Source: Pogostemon cablin
Taxonomy: Eukaryota; Streptophyta; Magnoliopsida; Lamiales; Lamiaceae
Assembly: GCA_023678885.1 (NCBI GenBank)
Contig: CM042975.1
Span: 33,264,729-33,328,728 of the forward strand
Reading direction: 5' to 3'
DNA length: 64,000 nucleotides
The translations under genes and the position numbers were made by a program. Under the pieces are notes generated by a model that saw only the letters and a list, made by a program, of their open reading frames with translations, was not told where the DNA came from and did not search any database. Of the stretch, positions 11,655 to 23,995 are shown piece by piece (the first letter of the stretch is position 1; each line of letters opens with the position of its first letter).

Positions 11655-11770
11655 TCGGCAGCAGGCGGCGGCGGTCAACGACTGTCCGGCCACCGATCAA
11701 CGATCGGTCAATGACAGGTCAACGTCGGTCAATGGTCGGTCAACGGCCGGTCAACGCCGGTGGGTGGGTG
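11655..11770. repeat. GC-rich GGTCAACG repeat cluster
   Basis: Short imperfect repeats of cggtcaacg/cggtcaatg/ggccggtcaacg occur about eight times in some 100 bp, inside otherwise AT-rich DNA. Open frames here are repeat artefacts. Confidence 0.7.
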
Positions 11771-13110
11771 AGGGGTAAGGTTGTTGGTTTAAAAGTGTAT
11801 GGAGTATAAGGTTATATTTGGTATTTTAATTTATTATTTTATATGTGAGAGTAATTATTTAAATTCCATGTATCTAATAATAAATATGCTTAAAAGTGTA
11901 TATTTGAGAGTAATAAACCATTTAATTATCATGGCAAGCAAAAGATTTATCAAATTCTGAGGATACTATGTAATTTTATATTTTTTATCGTAATTAACTT
12001 TTTTTTTATGGTTAATTTTATTTATTTATTTATTTTATTTTATTATGATTTTACTTTTGATTATATTTTTCTTACGGTTTCTTTTATATTTTTAAATTAA
12101 TTTTGTTAATTTTTTTATTTCATCAAATTGATTTATATTGAATTAATTTTTTATTAATTAACTTTATCATAATTTTTTTATTCAATCATTAAATAAACAT
12201 ATTTAATTTTTATTGATTTAATTATGGAACAACAATTATAGCAAAATTTAAAAAATCAATTCAATATTTTTTTTTAAAATAATTTTAGTAAATCAATTTA
12301 ATAATGGAAGTAAGCTTTTATAAACAAAATTAAATTCAGAAATGAGTCTATATAAATTGAATTTTACTCTTCAATATAAACTTATATATATTAGATTATA
12401 GTTAAAAATAAATAGTTATATTAAACTTGAATTATTATTATTTTTAAATTGTTGAATAAATTGTTATATTAGACTTAAATTATATTTTTTTTAAATGGTA
12501 ACTTTACAACATGTGTAATACATGAAATTCATACTAGTTTAATATATTAAAGGAGATTTTTATTTTGATAAGGTGTAGTCTCTAAAATTATTCTCAATTA
12601 TTTAAATTATTAATTAATTTCTAACGTAGATAAATACATATATTAATTTTAAGATTTGAATATGAAAGAAATAAAATTAAAATAAATTATTAATTTTTAT
12701 AATATTGTAATCGTCTTCAAAATTATTGTAAATTATTTTAATTGTTAATTAATTTTTAACGTCAATAAATACATATATTAATAATTTAATAAAAAAATTA
12801 TTACATGTATTGTGTTATTTAAGTTTTTTATTTTACATTTTAAAAGTAATTTTAAATTAAAAATATCGTTTTTTTTAAATATGAAAAATATTCTTAAAAA
12901 TTATTTATTGAATTAATTAATACAAATTACTTTAATTATTTTGATTATATATTCTGTAACCCACCCCACTCACGTGATAAAAGAAAGAGATAATGACTTG
13001 CTACCTAGATAGATAATTAATTTTTTAAATATATTTTCTTCATCTAATTATAATACTTCAATTCAACGGTGATTACATACTGGGTCATATATTACCCGCA
13101 AGAATCTCCC

Positions 13111-13644
13111 AGATTTTAATATGCGATTTTAAGTACTCACAGAATTATTAGAAAATCATTTAATCATAACCCACCCCATTAAGAAAGAATTGTTTCCATA
13201 GGTGGGCCCACATGGTTTTATCTTATTTTAACAGTTTAGAATATTAATTAACAGGTGGGTCTCCACACTTTAATTTGTATGATTATTTATCAGAAAAGTA
13301 TTACCTTATTAAGTAGTAGTTAATTAATTAATACTATTTCTAAACGTATGCGATCATAGGAAATTAAACCTCAAGTTGGGATATTAATATTATATTAATT
13401 AATCAATTAAAACCTAAAATAAAAATAAGATTTTATACTACTAAATACAAAAACTTGAATAATGTGTGCAAAACAACCTTAAAAACTGTGAGAACAATCT
13501 AAATCAATCTGCACAAATGCTGTACATCAAAGAATCAATAATGTTGCTGTAATGCTTACAAAGAATGCTTCATGAAACAGCAAGATTAATCTTTTTTTTT
13601 TTTTCATTTTCTTCAAATATTCACATGTTAAAGAGAGAATTAAG
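13111..13644. repeat. 534-bp direct repeat, copy 2 (3' flank of the TLC gene)
   Basis: It appears identical to 9386-9919. Its right end lies only 15 bp from the TLC stop codon, so it probably includes that gene's native 3' UTR and termination region. Confidence 0.93.
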
Positions 13645-13659
13645 CATATGGTGTTTAAT

Positions 13660-15711
13660 TTAGTCCCTTTTGGCTAGTGTCCTCTTGAGTCCATTGAATA
13701 TTTTGCTGAACCAGATCAAATTCATGATAGAGAGAACTGTTGGAATGATGAACACCATCACCACTCCGATGCTGTGTATGTGTTTCACCTGTCAAACGGA
13801 AATGCAACGCGTAAGAACTCGAAAAGATCAACAGTTGTAAACGAGTAATGATCAGCCTCGTTCGTGGAGCATCTTGCTTGCTGTCTTGAATGGTGGAGGT
13901 GTTGAGGGATCGGTTATGTCGTTTCTTAGTGTAGCTATATACTACGAAGCAACTAGAGGCTGGATCCTAGGATATATATTGGAATAGTTCAATATTTCAG
14001 AAGTTGATCAAGAGTTAGTACCTGATCATAATACAGGCAAGCATGATAGAACAAATAGATGAACAAGAGAATTCTTGCAACCTGAAAATATAGCAAATAA
14101 AGACAAGATTCTGATGAAAACCTGTGGTTGATAGAAAAAGAAATTTATATGGAAAAACACACACACAAATATTTTTAATCTATAATCTTACCAGCCATGC
14201 AAAGAAAATTGCTACTCCATTTATGGTATACGCCCTCGACTTCTTCATCCCAGCCGCATCAAGATACCTATTTCAGGAGATGTACACCGGCATCAGAACA
14301 TCAAGATACAATTTAACAATGAACAAGGAACTGAAAATAAACTCCAATTACCATCTCAGATTGATCCAAGGGGTAGTAGCCTCGGATATTAAAATCATGT
14401 AAGCATAAATCTGTGCTTCACCTGTTAGCATTGCATAGGTCACCCCCACGATCGAGAGAAGATGATGGAATACCTGGATTATGTTATCCACATCAAAATA
14501 AAGAATATTTATGCATGGCAAGGTCAGTAATGTTCGTATGGCGAGTTATTTAGGAGAATTCCATGCATAGACATCTCAAAATCCATTTGACGAGCTATAT
14601 GAACCTAGCTACTGTACTTGGAACTTGTGGATGTGCTATTGTATAACTAGTTTTTGTGTCATTTGCATTAGGAAAAAAACCCCTCTTATGTTATTGCGAT
14701 TGTCTTCTTTATGCAGCACTGAAGATCTTATCTCGATAGAAGAAAACTAATTTATGTCATCCTCATTGCATTGCCAGTTGCCACTACTCATTCTAACAGA
14801 CACGATAGCAAAAAAACACCAAAATCACAACAGAAGAATGAAAGTAAGATCGATGTGATAGTTCTTACAAATTCCAGTCCGCCTAAAGAAGGATAAAACC
14901 ATATTATCATGCTGAGATCCGAAACGAAATATCCAGCAGAAATCTGTACCAAGATGGATAAGAGAGGTCAAGACTTATGATTGGGAATAAACTATCATTA
15001 CTGCAAGTAGTTGAAACTCCAGTAGGATCAACAATGGCCATGCAGAGGTTGACAGCTATGAATGAGACAATTGTATAACTTTCTTGCAAGCTAATAATAC
15101 AGCAGAATTGAGAAAATAGACGAGACAGAACTAATCACTCCCAATGCAGATGTGGAAACAGCAGAACTTCGAAGAGTAATGGGGCCGCGTTGCAGATCAT
15201 CTGAGTAAAGATCTGACCAAAACACGAAGTAAAGTGACACAGTTGCGATGTACATGGCATGAAACGTAGACATGGCTCTGCAACCGATTAGTATGTATTA
15301 TTACACCAAGACTATAAATGGTTGCTTTAGAATTATGACAAAGGAAATCATAGGAGAATCTACTGACCGCTTGCTCCACTCGATCTGAAGGGGTGTTGTA
15401 AGATTTACATAGCTTTTGAAATAAACAGCACTAATCAGCTGGCTAAGATCATATACCTGGATAGATAGATGAATGGCTAGTTCCATTTAAATCATGAATC
15501 AAAACGAGGCAACAAACTCTATTGGCCTTCCAAACCTTAAATATTATGGGTCATTGTAGGGAGTGTGTGTCAGTACCGTTTTGCAAGCAAAAACTCCGAT
15601 GATTATGGAGGTATAGATGATAAAAGGATCAGCAATGTAGTCCTTCAAGAGAAGTTCAAGTTGGGTTTGGTAAGATTTGATCAGCATATTAGTTTCTTCA
15701 GATAACACCAT
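13660..15711 (-). CDS. TLC-domain (TRAM/LAG1/CLN8) membrane protein
   Basis: Eight exons, 15711-15577, 15456-15368, 15277-15139, 14943-14869, 14473-14352, 14267-14192, 14081-14022 and 13788-13660 (TAA), give 274 aa with consistent phases. The protein starts MVLSEETNMLIKSYQ and has about six hydrophobic segments. Conserved TLC features are STFHAMYIATVSLYFVFWSD, GYFVSDLSMIIWFYPSLGG, the paired His in VFHHLLS (149-150), SEATTPWINLRWYLD, and a C-terminal membrane segment followed by KIFNGLKRTLAKRD. It resembles plant TMEM56/TLCD4-like proteins, probable multipass membrane proteins of the endomembrane system. The biochemical role is not established, and it lacks the longer ceramide-synthase form. 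The leader continues upstream to about 16740 and probably has an intron (donor near 16643). Confidence 0.9.
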
Positions 15712-16760
15712 ATTCCTTGTTCACCAAAAGGGCTCCTAGTTTCATATTTGTTAAGTCATAGTTAAAACATAGAGCAGAAACAACAAAGGATCAACGGAAA
15801 ATCAAGAAACATTCCATTTTCAATAGGAACCAAATACATAATTTGATTAAATCCAGCTATATACTCTAAACAAGGTTACATAATATACAGCGAATATATG
15901 ACCAATGCATATCGATTATCAGCGATCGAAGCTCTGCATAAATTTTCTTTTAGTCGAAAGTAAGACAAGTTCTGCTAAGACAACTAAATTTCTAGTTGGC
16001 TTGTCATCTATAATAGCCTTCTGTCAAAACCTCCAAATTATTTGGTTCGACTCGTATGATACTTAAACTCCACTAGAATGAGATTTTCATTATTAAGGTG
16101 AAAGTCCTCTAATAAGGCACTCCATTAATCTCTTGAATTAATTAGATCACACCAAACATTCCTATTTCATAATAATCTATATTAAGATAATGAGAAGATG
16201 CATCAATCCTCGGATATTATTTCAGCTACCTTAGTAATCATCATTCCAACTTAAACAACATGCAAGTCTTGTTTGGACAAACTTCGAGGATTCGTGCAGA
16301 GAATATCACATGTGAGTTGTCTCAGATCAAATCATTAAGGAAGATGAACTTAACCTATAATTGCAAACATGGTAAACTACTCCACAGTGTCCATTCAGGG
16401 TACGTTTTAGTATGAATGATCACCAAACAACATAACTTCAACAACACATGAAATTCAGAAAATCTCGAGAATAAATTTAGAGAGGAACTTGTGGCTATCC
16501 ATCAACAAACAACAGTACTATGATTCAACAAAAGAAAAACAGGTAGTGTTACAGACCCACCAAACGAGATACATAAAATGATTCAGGGTAGAATAAAGAA
16601 AGCCAAAATTCAGAGAGAGAGAAGAATAAGAAGAAGAAGATACCAGAAGCTGCAGATGCAGAAGGATGAAGAATTTGAGGTGTGTTTTTTAAGTTGGATA
16701 GGAAAAATTGTTGGAGGAGGAGAGGAGACAAAATCCGAGTGGTAAGAGTAACGTACGGGC
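15712..16760 (-). other. 5' leader and leader intron of the TLC gene
   Basis: Read on the minus strand, a CT-rich leader near 16740-16645 is followed by a possible donor (gtatct, about 16643). The coding exon starts at 15711. No other gene is seen. The leader is inferred from base composition only. Confidence 0.45.
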
Positions 16761-16771
16761 TTTGTCGTAAG

Positions 16772-16851
16772 ATATACCATTACCATGTGTAGGTAATTAA
16801 TGATAATTCTTATATACCATTACCATGTGTAGGTAATTAATGATAATTCTT
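16772..16851. repeat. 40-bp tandem duplication
   Basis: Two adjacent copies, 16772-16811 and 16812-16851, of a unit starting atataccattaccatg, identical by eye. Confidence 0.92.
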
Positions 16852-16964
16852 CTTGTCGTTTTCCTTCGAATCTTTGCTCATTTAATAGCTAAAAATATAT
16901 TTACACCTTTTTTATTGAATATTAAATATGTAATTATTTTTTTAAGGTTTCCTTCGGGATATTT

Positions 16965-17010
16965 TGGGCCTGAAATATTTATCACTTAATAAGCTGAATG
17001 ATGATGGGCC
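16965..17010 (-). promoter_or_regulatory. two TGGGCC (site II) motifs upstream of the TLC gene
   Basis: TGGGCC occurs at 16965-16970 and 17005-17010, roughly 230-270 bp upstream of the presumed leader. Such elements are TCP-factor targets common in promoters of housekeeping and growth genes. Motif match only. Confidence 0.35.
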
Positions 17011-17439
17011 TCTTTATTTTAAACAATATACTTGGATATAATTATCACACTCTGGATTAAGCCTGCTGTACATAATGGGCAACATATTTAGATCCAAATA
17101 ATTCAATTTAAAGGCCTACTTAGAGGATATTTTCACACTTTGGTATAATGTTGTGATTTATTTAACTTGGGTTGGGTTCCTCTTTCTTTTTTTTTTTACT
17201 TTTCTTTTTTTTTTGTCTCTATTTTATTAGAATCAAATAATTAATTTTTAGACTCATTATTTTATAACTTGCTATGATGTATTCAGCTGTTCTTTTGCAA
17301 GAGTACAATTTTATGTAATTTGTGGAGATATATAAAATTTACTTTTAATTATATTTTTAAAAGAAAATTCCCATTAAAATATAATAAAATTTTAGTTGTG
17401 ATTACAAAGTAGCACAAGCTGATTAAGGTTAGCTTAAAA

Positions 17440-17636
17440 TTAGTGAGAAGAGATTGTTAATTCTAAATTTATAGATTCTGTTTTTTTAGTATTGCCTAAA
17501 CCCAAAAAGTCTAGCTCAAAGACTTCTTGTAATTCCGTATTTGCCCCTGAACTTCCCTTCGTTATTTCACTGGTCGAGCTTCTTCCTATGTCCTGCAACT
17601 ACAAATTTAACACATTAATATAAAGTATTTGAAATC

Positions 17637-17710
<74 letters not shown>

Positions 17711-18187
17711 CTAGTACCAATTAATATCTTCACATATGAATCACAATTGTCAATAATTTGTGTTACATTTTATAATTAGTTTTTCGATCGGATTAGAGAA
17801 GTTTAAATTAAATATGTTAAAAAAAAAAGACCGAATCTTGAAATTTGTATACTACTATATCAGAACAACTTAAACAAATGTATAGATGAATTTGATAATG
17901 TACATGAATTTTACAAAACAAATGCAAGGTTGGCGTAGATTGTCTCACGGAATAACTTTTATTTATGAGACAAAAAAAAAGTGATACTTTTTATAACGAA
18001 GAGGGAAATTTAATTGATCATGAAAAGTGATACTAAGTGTTTTATGAACTATTTTTTGAACAATTTATAGTATGATTAAAAAGTGATAACATTTAAAAAA
18101 TGTGATAACATCCTTAAAAAAAATGTGATAATTAATTATAAAAGCTAAATTGGTGTCGCGTGAGACGGTCTCACACAAATAATCCTC

Positions 18188-18277
<90 letters not shown>

Positions 18278-21200
18278 ATGGTTAATAATTAATAAAATTG
18301 GGTAATTTTACGTTAGATTAATTAGATAATGCAGAAGGTAAGAAATTGAGAAATAGGATTTTACCTGGTATTCATGGTAAAGTAAATTTGTACCCTTTTG
18401 AGTAACTCTTCTTTTAACTTGGCAAGTGAATGGTACTCCAATTAGTTTTGCATGAGATGGAAACCCTTCACAAAATTCTCTGCCAGTTTAATTAAATTAT
18501 TAGCGTTAGATCTATTACACCAATATTTTGCATTAAATAATTTTAAAAATTTAACTAAATTCTTCAAATATTAATACAAAAAACATTTAAACTGTAAATA
18601 CTCATAGATTAAGTAACAAAAGTAGTAGGAGTAATACATACTTTCTTAACACACAAAACACTTAAACTGTAAACATTAACAAAATAATAAGAGTTGAACG
18701 AGAGGATGTGAACTCACTTTCTATCATCATCACAAAATTTAAGAATAAGAAATTTGATATTTCATGTTTATTAGGGATAAATATTGATTTGGTCTCATAA
18801 CTTTTCTCATGGTCCTTTTTAGTCCCAAAAAAGATAAGTTTGTCAAATTAGCCCCACTGGTGAAGAAATAGGGCCAAATACATCCTATTATCGTCAGAAA
18901 ACGGTGATATCACCAAAAAATTCCAGCCATCATGTGACAATCACGTGCCATTTTCCGGCAATGTCACCGTTTTCCGGCGAAAATATGACATATTTGGCCC
19001 TATTTCTTCACCGGTTGGACTAATTTAGCAAACTTATCTTTTTTAGGACTAAAAAGGACCATGGGGAAAGTTATGTGACCAAATCGCTATTTATCCCAGT
19101 TTATTAATTAAGACTAGGAAATAGGATAAGTACTTAATTAAACTTCCTTTTATTTTTCTGATATGAATTAAATGCTTGATTAATTTCGTCAAGAATATAC
19201 TATAGAATCCAACCTAATTTCTTGACATAGCTAAGTTTTATCTATTTAATTTAGGATGTTTTCTTTTTATAATTTATTTATAAAATTAAACTCATGATTC
19301 AAATATAAGTATAGTCATGTACAGAGAGTCCTCTTGGTTCTCGTAATTACTATATAGTAATTTTTTTTACCAGTTAATTAAATTAGTTTATCTACGTAAG
19401 ACTTAAGACATAATTATGATTATTATTTGGAAAATACATAGGTAATTTACTGTATAAAATTAAAGTATTGGTCACCCTTTATCCTAAGATTTATAGAATC
19501 AGCTATGTTTGAAACTCTCAATCCTAGATTCTCGATTACATTAATTATAAGATTGTAATCTTTTTATTGAATCAATTAATTGTTTTCAAAACTCATGCAT
19601 AGCGTGTTCGAACAATAGAATTAATGAAGATAGAAAGTCAAAGAATTATATATATAGAGAGTGAGCTAGAGCAACACTACAAAGTGAGAACTTCTTTTTA
19701 CGATAAGATCGTTTTATTTCATTTTTCTGAAATAGTTATCAATTTTTATTTATATTCGTTTTTCTTCAATTAACATCACTTTTATTAAAAAGATATAACT
19801 TTTATATCTATGGAATGAATTTCATGATTCGATCTCACAAAACCATGCATGTAATTTTTGCTTACCGGAAATTATGTCTCTTTTCTTGATAGTTATTTAT
19901 GTCCAGAAAATCATTGGAGAATGTTGATTCCCTCATGCTTCTGTACATCTGATGATCACATTTAAAAAAATAGAAAATAAAAAAGTAAAAATTATCTATG
20001 AATTGTAGTGAAAATCTATTTAATGAATGCAGTACTAATATATGTTGAACCCTATAAACAAGATACATTTTATATATAGTGAATAATTATAATTGTATTA
20101 TCTAAGTTCTTATAAAATGCACAAGAATGAAAAACAAATTAATGAATTGAACATGAATAACACAAAAAACTCTTATACTCAAATTTATTTTTATTTTTTA
20201 TGTTTGACAATATATGTGTAGCTAGTTAAAAGTAATTTACTGCAAAATCATTCATCTGCTTTATTCAAGCTAAATAAACAAAGCTTGGTAGCTATTAACA
20301 TGAAAATTAAGTATATACATAATTTAAAAAGTAGCTGTTAATTAATGAATTATATACACATCTTATTAAAGAAAGCCATCTATCTACCATCTGATACAAC
20401 TTTTCGAGTACAATTAGGTTAAGCATTGCCTAACGTAGCCACATATATCTCAAATTATGTACTTTTATTCAGTATATTATTATCAGATAAATGAGAATTG
20501 ATTTAATTGACAAATTAAACCCTAAATCTCAGCTAGAAATGTACTAACAATTTGTAATGGGTTTTTTTTTTTCACCTTAATTTGAACCCATATTTTACAT
20601 GAGTGTGTTAAGAAAAAAATTTCTCGTGGAAAATATTAATGGAATTACCATTACAGAATCTTCTTAATATTCTAATTCGTGTTTAATGGACTTTCTTTAA
20701 TTAAACACACGAAGTGTATATTAATTGATCTGCGTGTATATTAATTGATCAAATCATCAAATGTTTACAATTTTTAATCTATTAATGCATGCAACACTAT
20801 ATTATGAATTGTTAAATATCTAAAATTTACATTTCAAACAAGTCAAATTTCATTTGGGTACGAACATAAGTAATTCAAATTAATATATTAAATGATTAAT
20901 AATAATTTTATAATTTCTTTTAGTACTATATTGTTGCATTCATATGAACAAATATGATAAATTTAAAAAGATACGTACTTATGTTGTGGTATATTTGAAT
21001 TTCAGTATATAGGAAATAGATTTGACTCGTGTTGGATAATTTCTCCTTAAAACGAAATTGTCTTGCTCTGGTGCATACAATTCGATGAGAATTACCTATA
21101 AAATAAAATAACTCGCATCTTGTGATGCACTAAAAATCACGAAAAAGGCGAATCAGACTGTATTATGAACTGATCTTAGTTGTTGAAAAATTTATGAATA

Positions 21201-22537
21201 TACTACGAATTGTTTGGACAACTCAATTTCACTCGACTTTATTGAACATCAACTACATGTGTCTTTGGTCATACATGCATTCAAGTGGTTCAACTGTTTT
21301 TTCAGTGTCTGAATTATGAAAAATGTGGATTTATTTATAGATTTTAAAGCATTTATACCTGAATTAATGCAACCATTGGGTTGCTTTTTAAATTCAAATA
21401 CAAATTTCTTTTCAAAAACACACTATTTATTTATTAATCATACTTTTCGTCATACTTCTTCGTAAACACATTTTAATTTAAGATACAATTTTAAAATGAC
21501 TTTTCTATTCACCTTATAAAGTATTAGCACACACTTTTTTATTTCACGCAACAGATGTTGATGCGGAGCCCAAAATTTGAAGAGATGGTAAACTCAAATT
21601 AATATTCATATTAAAAATAAGAATATCATTGAGCTATTTTATTTTTAACCAAGATGGTTCTATTATTATGAGTATCAATTTATTCATCTTGCTTATAATT
21701 ACTTAAAATTCTCTCATTTTGTGTTTCTCATGTGTAAACCAATCTAATTTTCCATTTTTTCAAATTCATGCTTGAGCAGCAACAATTGTCTGAAATAAAA
21801 GAGACGAATTGCAACAACTTAAAAAAACATTGCTACATTTATACAATATTAATTTTATTAAACGTGGTAACAAAATTGCACTAGACTTAAAATTAGATCG
21901 CATATTAACAAGCCCTTTATTTTTAAACCACATGTTGTAACTTGCATGTACGTACCATATGTCAAAGTTAAAGCATCTTACCCAGAAAGTTTATTGCAAT
22001 TTTCTCTCTTATAAGATGAATTAATTTGATTTATCTCAATTTTTTTATTATTAATTAAATTCAAGAAATTGTTGATGAAAATAAAATAAGGACCTGGAGA
22101 TGACTCTTGACGTGAGATATCTTCAGCCCTTTCACACCCATCGTCTGCATAATCTTCTTTGGAGTTGCTTCTGACAAAAATCAATCATTATTTATTATTT
22201 CACAAATCTTGAATTTAATAAAATGGATATTTTAAAAGAGAATAAAATCAACCCATTTCCCATTAAAACAAATAAATCAATAAAAACTCTTCACACAGGT
22301 ACTAGAACACCAATCTATGAAAACAAAGATCAAAAAAATAAAAAAACTCCATATCATCCTTTATTTTATGAAAGTCAAAAAAATAAAAAAGATGGTATGA
22401 AGAAACTTACGATGCTTGCCACCAAGGTAATGAACTGCTTCGACGAAGGTACGATGAAGATCGGGCGTCCATCGGAGGCGTGGAAGAGAAGATTTTCTAT
22501 ACTGTCTAATTGCCCTAGTTTTTTCTGAGTTATCCAT
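17440..22537 (-). CDS. small GARP-type MYB-like transcription factor with C-terminal EAR-like motif
   Basis: Five small exons, 22537-22411, 22170-22094, 19948-19866, 18479-18365 and 17592-17440 (TAA), total 555 nt (184 aa) in consistent phase. Introns are 240, 2145, 1386 and 772 bp. The DNA-binding domain (about 17-72) reads SLPRLRWTPDLHRTFVEAVH, then LGGKHQATPKKIMQTMGVKG and ISHVKSHLQMYR, the GARP signature. It is closest in form to the short plant MYB-like/KANADI-related factors. The last residues contain LELTI (177-181), an EAR-like LxLxI motif that usually recruits TOPLESS co-repressors, so a nuclear repressor is likely. Exons 1-3 are certain by homology. Exons 4 and 5 rest on splice signals, open phase and the fitting C-terminus. 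Transposons sit in introns 3 and 4. The exact paralogue and target genes are not recognisable. Confidence 0.8.
17640..17709. repeat. (AT)n microsatellite in GARP intron 4
   Basis: About 70 bp of uninterrupted AT dinucleotides. Confidence 0.97.
17925..18185. mobile_element. MITE-like element (family 1, copy b) in GARP intron 4
   Basis: The right end reads gtgagacggtctcacacaaa, the inverse of the left end of the element at 10490. The interior shares aagtgataac repeats and tttatagtatgattaaaaag with it. The left end (gattgtctcacgg) is more diverged. Confidence 0.5.
18190..18272. repeat. (AT)n microsatellite in GARP intron 4
   Basis: About 83 bp of AT dinucleotides directly after the MITE-like element. 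Confidence 0.97.
18774..19098. mobile_element. foldback MITE with about 120-bp inverted repeats, in GARP intron 3
   Basis: The left arm starts gggataaatattgatttggt. The inverse of the right arm starts gggataaatagcgatttggt. The match continues through ggtcctttttagtcc, aaaagataagtttg and gaagaaatagggcc, about 120 bp per arm around a short centre. An 8-bp direct repeat, gtttatta, lies at 18766-18773 and 19099-19106. Non-coding. The long arms and 8- to 9-bp target duplication suggest a Mutator- or hAT-derived element. Confidence 0.85.
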
Positions 22538-23065
22538 TTGTACTATAGAATAATACATCAAGATTATCAATTTAATATTTATGATCTTTTTTTATACTAT
22601 TTATGAAGATATGTATATGTTTCCATATGGAGTAGTTGTGTGTTTATATATGTGTGTGTCTGTGTGTGTTTTGCTTTGCATTGCTGAGGAAAATGGAATT
22701 AGGTTTGCTTATATGGTTGGGAGTGTGGACTTTTGTAGGGAGGTATCTTGACTTTTGCCTTTTGGGAGTTTGACCACATTTTAAATCTATTGATGTATAT
22801 ATAATTTTTTTAATTTAATCGCTTAATAATCACTGTATTTAGTTTATTTTAAAGTAGTATTTAGCGAGTTAATATATCACGTTAATAATAATAAGAACGT
22901 GTTTTTTGGGAAGTAAAAAAAAATGCAAAGATCATAATTCTTTAAAATTAATTTAATAACTATTTTAACTATTCCGTTTAATTTATATTTATTTCCGAAT
23001 TTTATGATTAATTCATTCAAAGTTAAGTTGATTACTTTGAACGTTGGAAGATGTGATGTTACATT
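22538..23065. other. upstream region of the GARP gene
   Basis: AT-rich, with a TG/CA-type microsatellite (tgtgtgtgtctgtgtgtg) at about 22646-22670. No gene is seen. This would hold the promoter of the minus-strand GARP gene. Confidence 0.5.
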
Positions 23066-23070
23066 GTGTT

Positions 23071-23905
23071 TGTTATGAAACTTAGCAAACACTTGAAAAT
23101 GATTACTCAAGAAACTGCACTCACTTGTTTGTTGAATCACTCACGTTTCACACACACTTTGATAAACAAAATGAAAATGAAATGAAAGAGAGATCAACAC
23201 AAAGATGTATAGTGGTTCGGCATAGCCTACATCCACTTTCTTGAGAGAAGAATTCACTAAACAATGAAGAAGATGGTTACAAGAATACAAGCACCTGAAA
23301 ACCCTAATCCTAAGCTTGTATCTAACTGATATGTGAAGAAGATGTGTTGATGATTATTATTTCAGTTGTCATTCTACTTCTTATATGGATGTGTGTCTCA
23401 CGTGTGTAATCCATTCACAATGCACACACTTAATCAGTTATAACCAACTGATGAAACCGTTGCAACTGATTTACTGAACACAGGTTCGACCTTGGTTCGA
23501 CCAGTACATGAGGTCGAACCATGAGTGTCGTGGTCGAACCAAGGATAGAATGACTTGCCTGAAATGGTCCGACCAGGATTCGACCTAGCTTAACATGTCG
23601 AACCTAATCTTAACAAGTTGAACCTTAGTCAGTTATAACCAACCGTCTGTGGTTCGATCAAGGTTCGACCTAGCTCATCAGGTCGAACCTTAGCTTAACA
23701 AGTCGAACCCTTGCAGTTATAATTAACTGTCTGCTGTTCGATCAAGGTTCGACCTAGCTCATCAGGTCGAACCTTAGCTTAACCATGTCGAACCTTATCC
23801 ACCTTCCAGCTGATGCTTCCAACACTCACTTCCTCCATCTGATCACAACCCTCCATACTTTCTGTAGTATGTATGTATGAAGTATGCATGGTCTACTTCA
23901 TCACA
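23071..23905 (-). repeat. 3' LTR of the copia element
   Basis: 835 bp, TG...CA. Read on the minus strand, it has a palindrome-rich U3 (23480-23790) with eight exact GGTTCGACC/GGTCGAACC words, then a TATA-like CCATATAAG near 23380-23388. Confidence 0.95.
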
Positions 23906-23995
23906 ATTCTCCACCTTAGACCTTGCATCTTTATGTTAGCTTCATCTTCTCCACCTTGCTGCTTTTATAAGGAGCAGCAATATTTCCTTCTTTAC

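Larger units (their letters stand above)
9920..13110. other. AT-rich spacer between the two 534-bp repeats
   Basis: No gene is seen. The segment contains two MITE-like elements (listed separately), a GC-rich GGTCAACG cluster at 11655-11770, and diverged repeats built on gataaatacatatatta (11280-11370 and 12620-12780). The rest is simple A/T-rich sequence. Confidence 0.6.

Noticed and set aside
9386..13644. The 534-bp direct repeats as LTRs of a retrotransposon
   Set aside because: The ends are not TG/CA, no target duplication flanks the pair, there is no primer site or coding sequence between them, and one copy is the natural 3' flank of the TLC gene.
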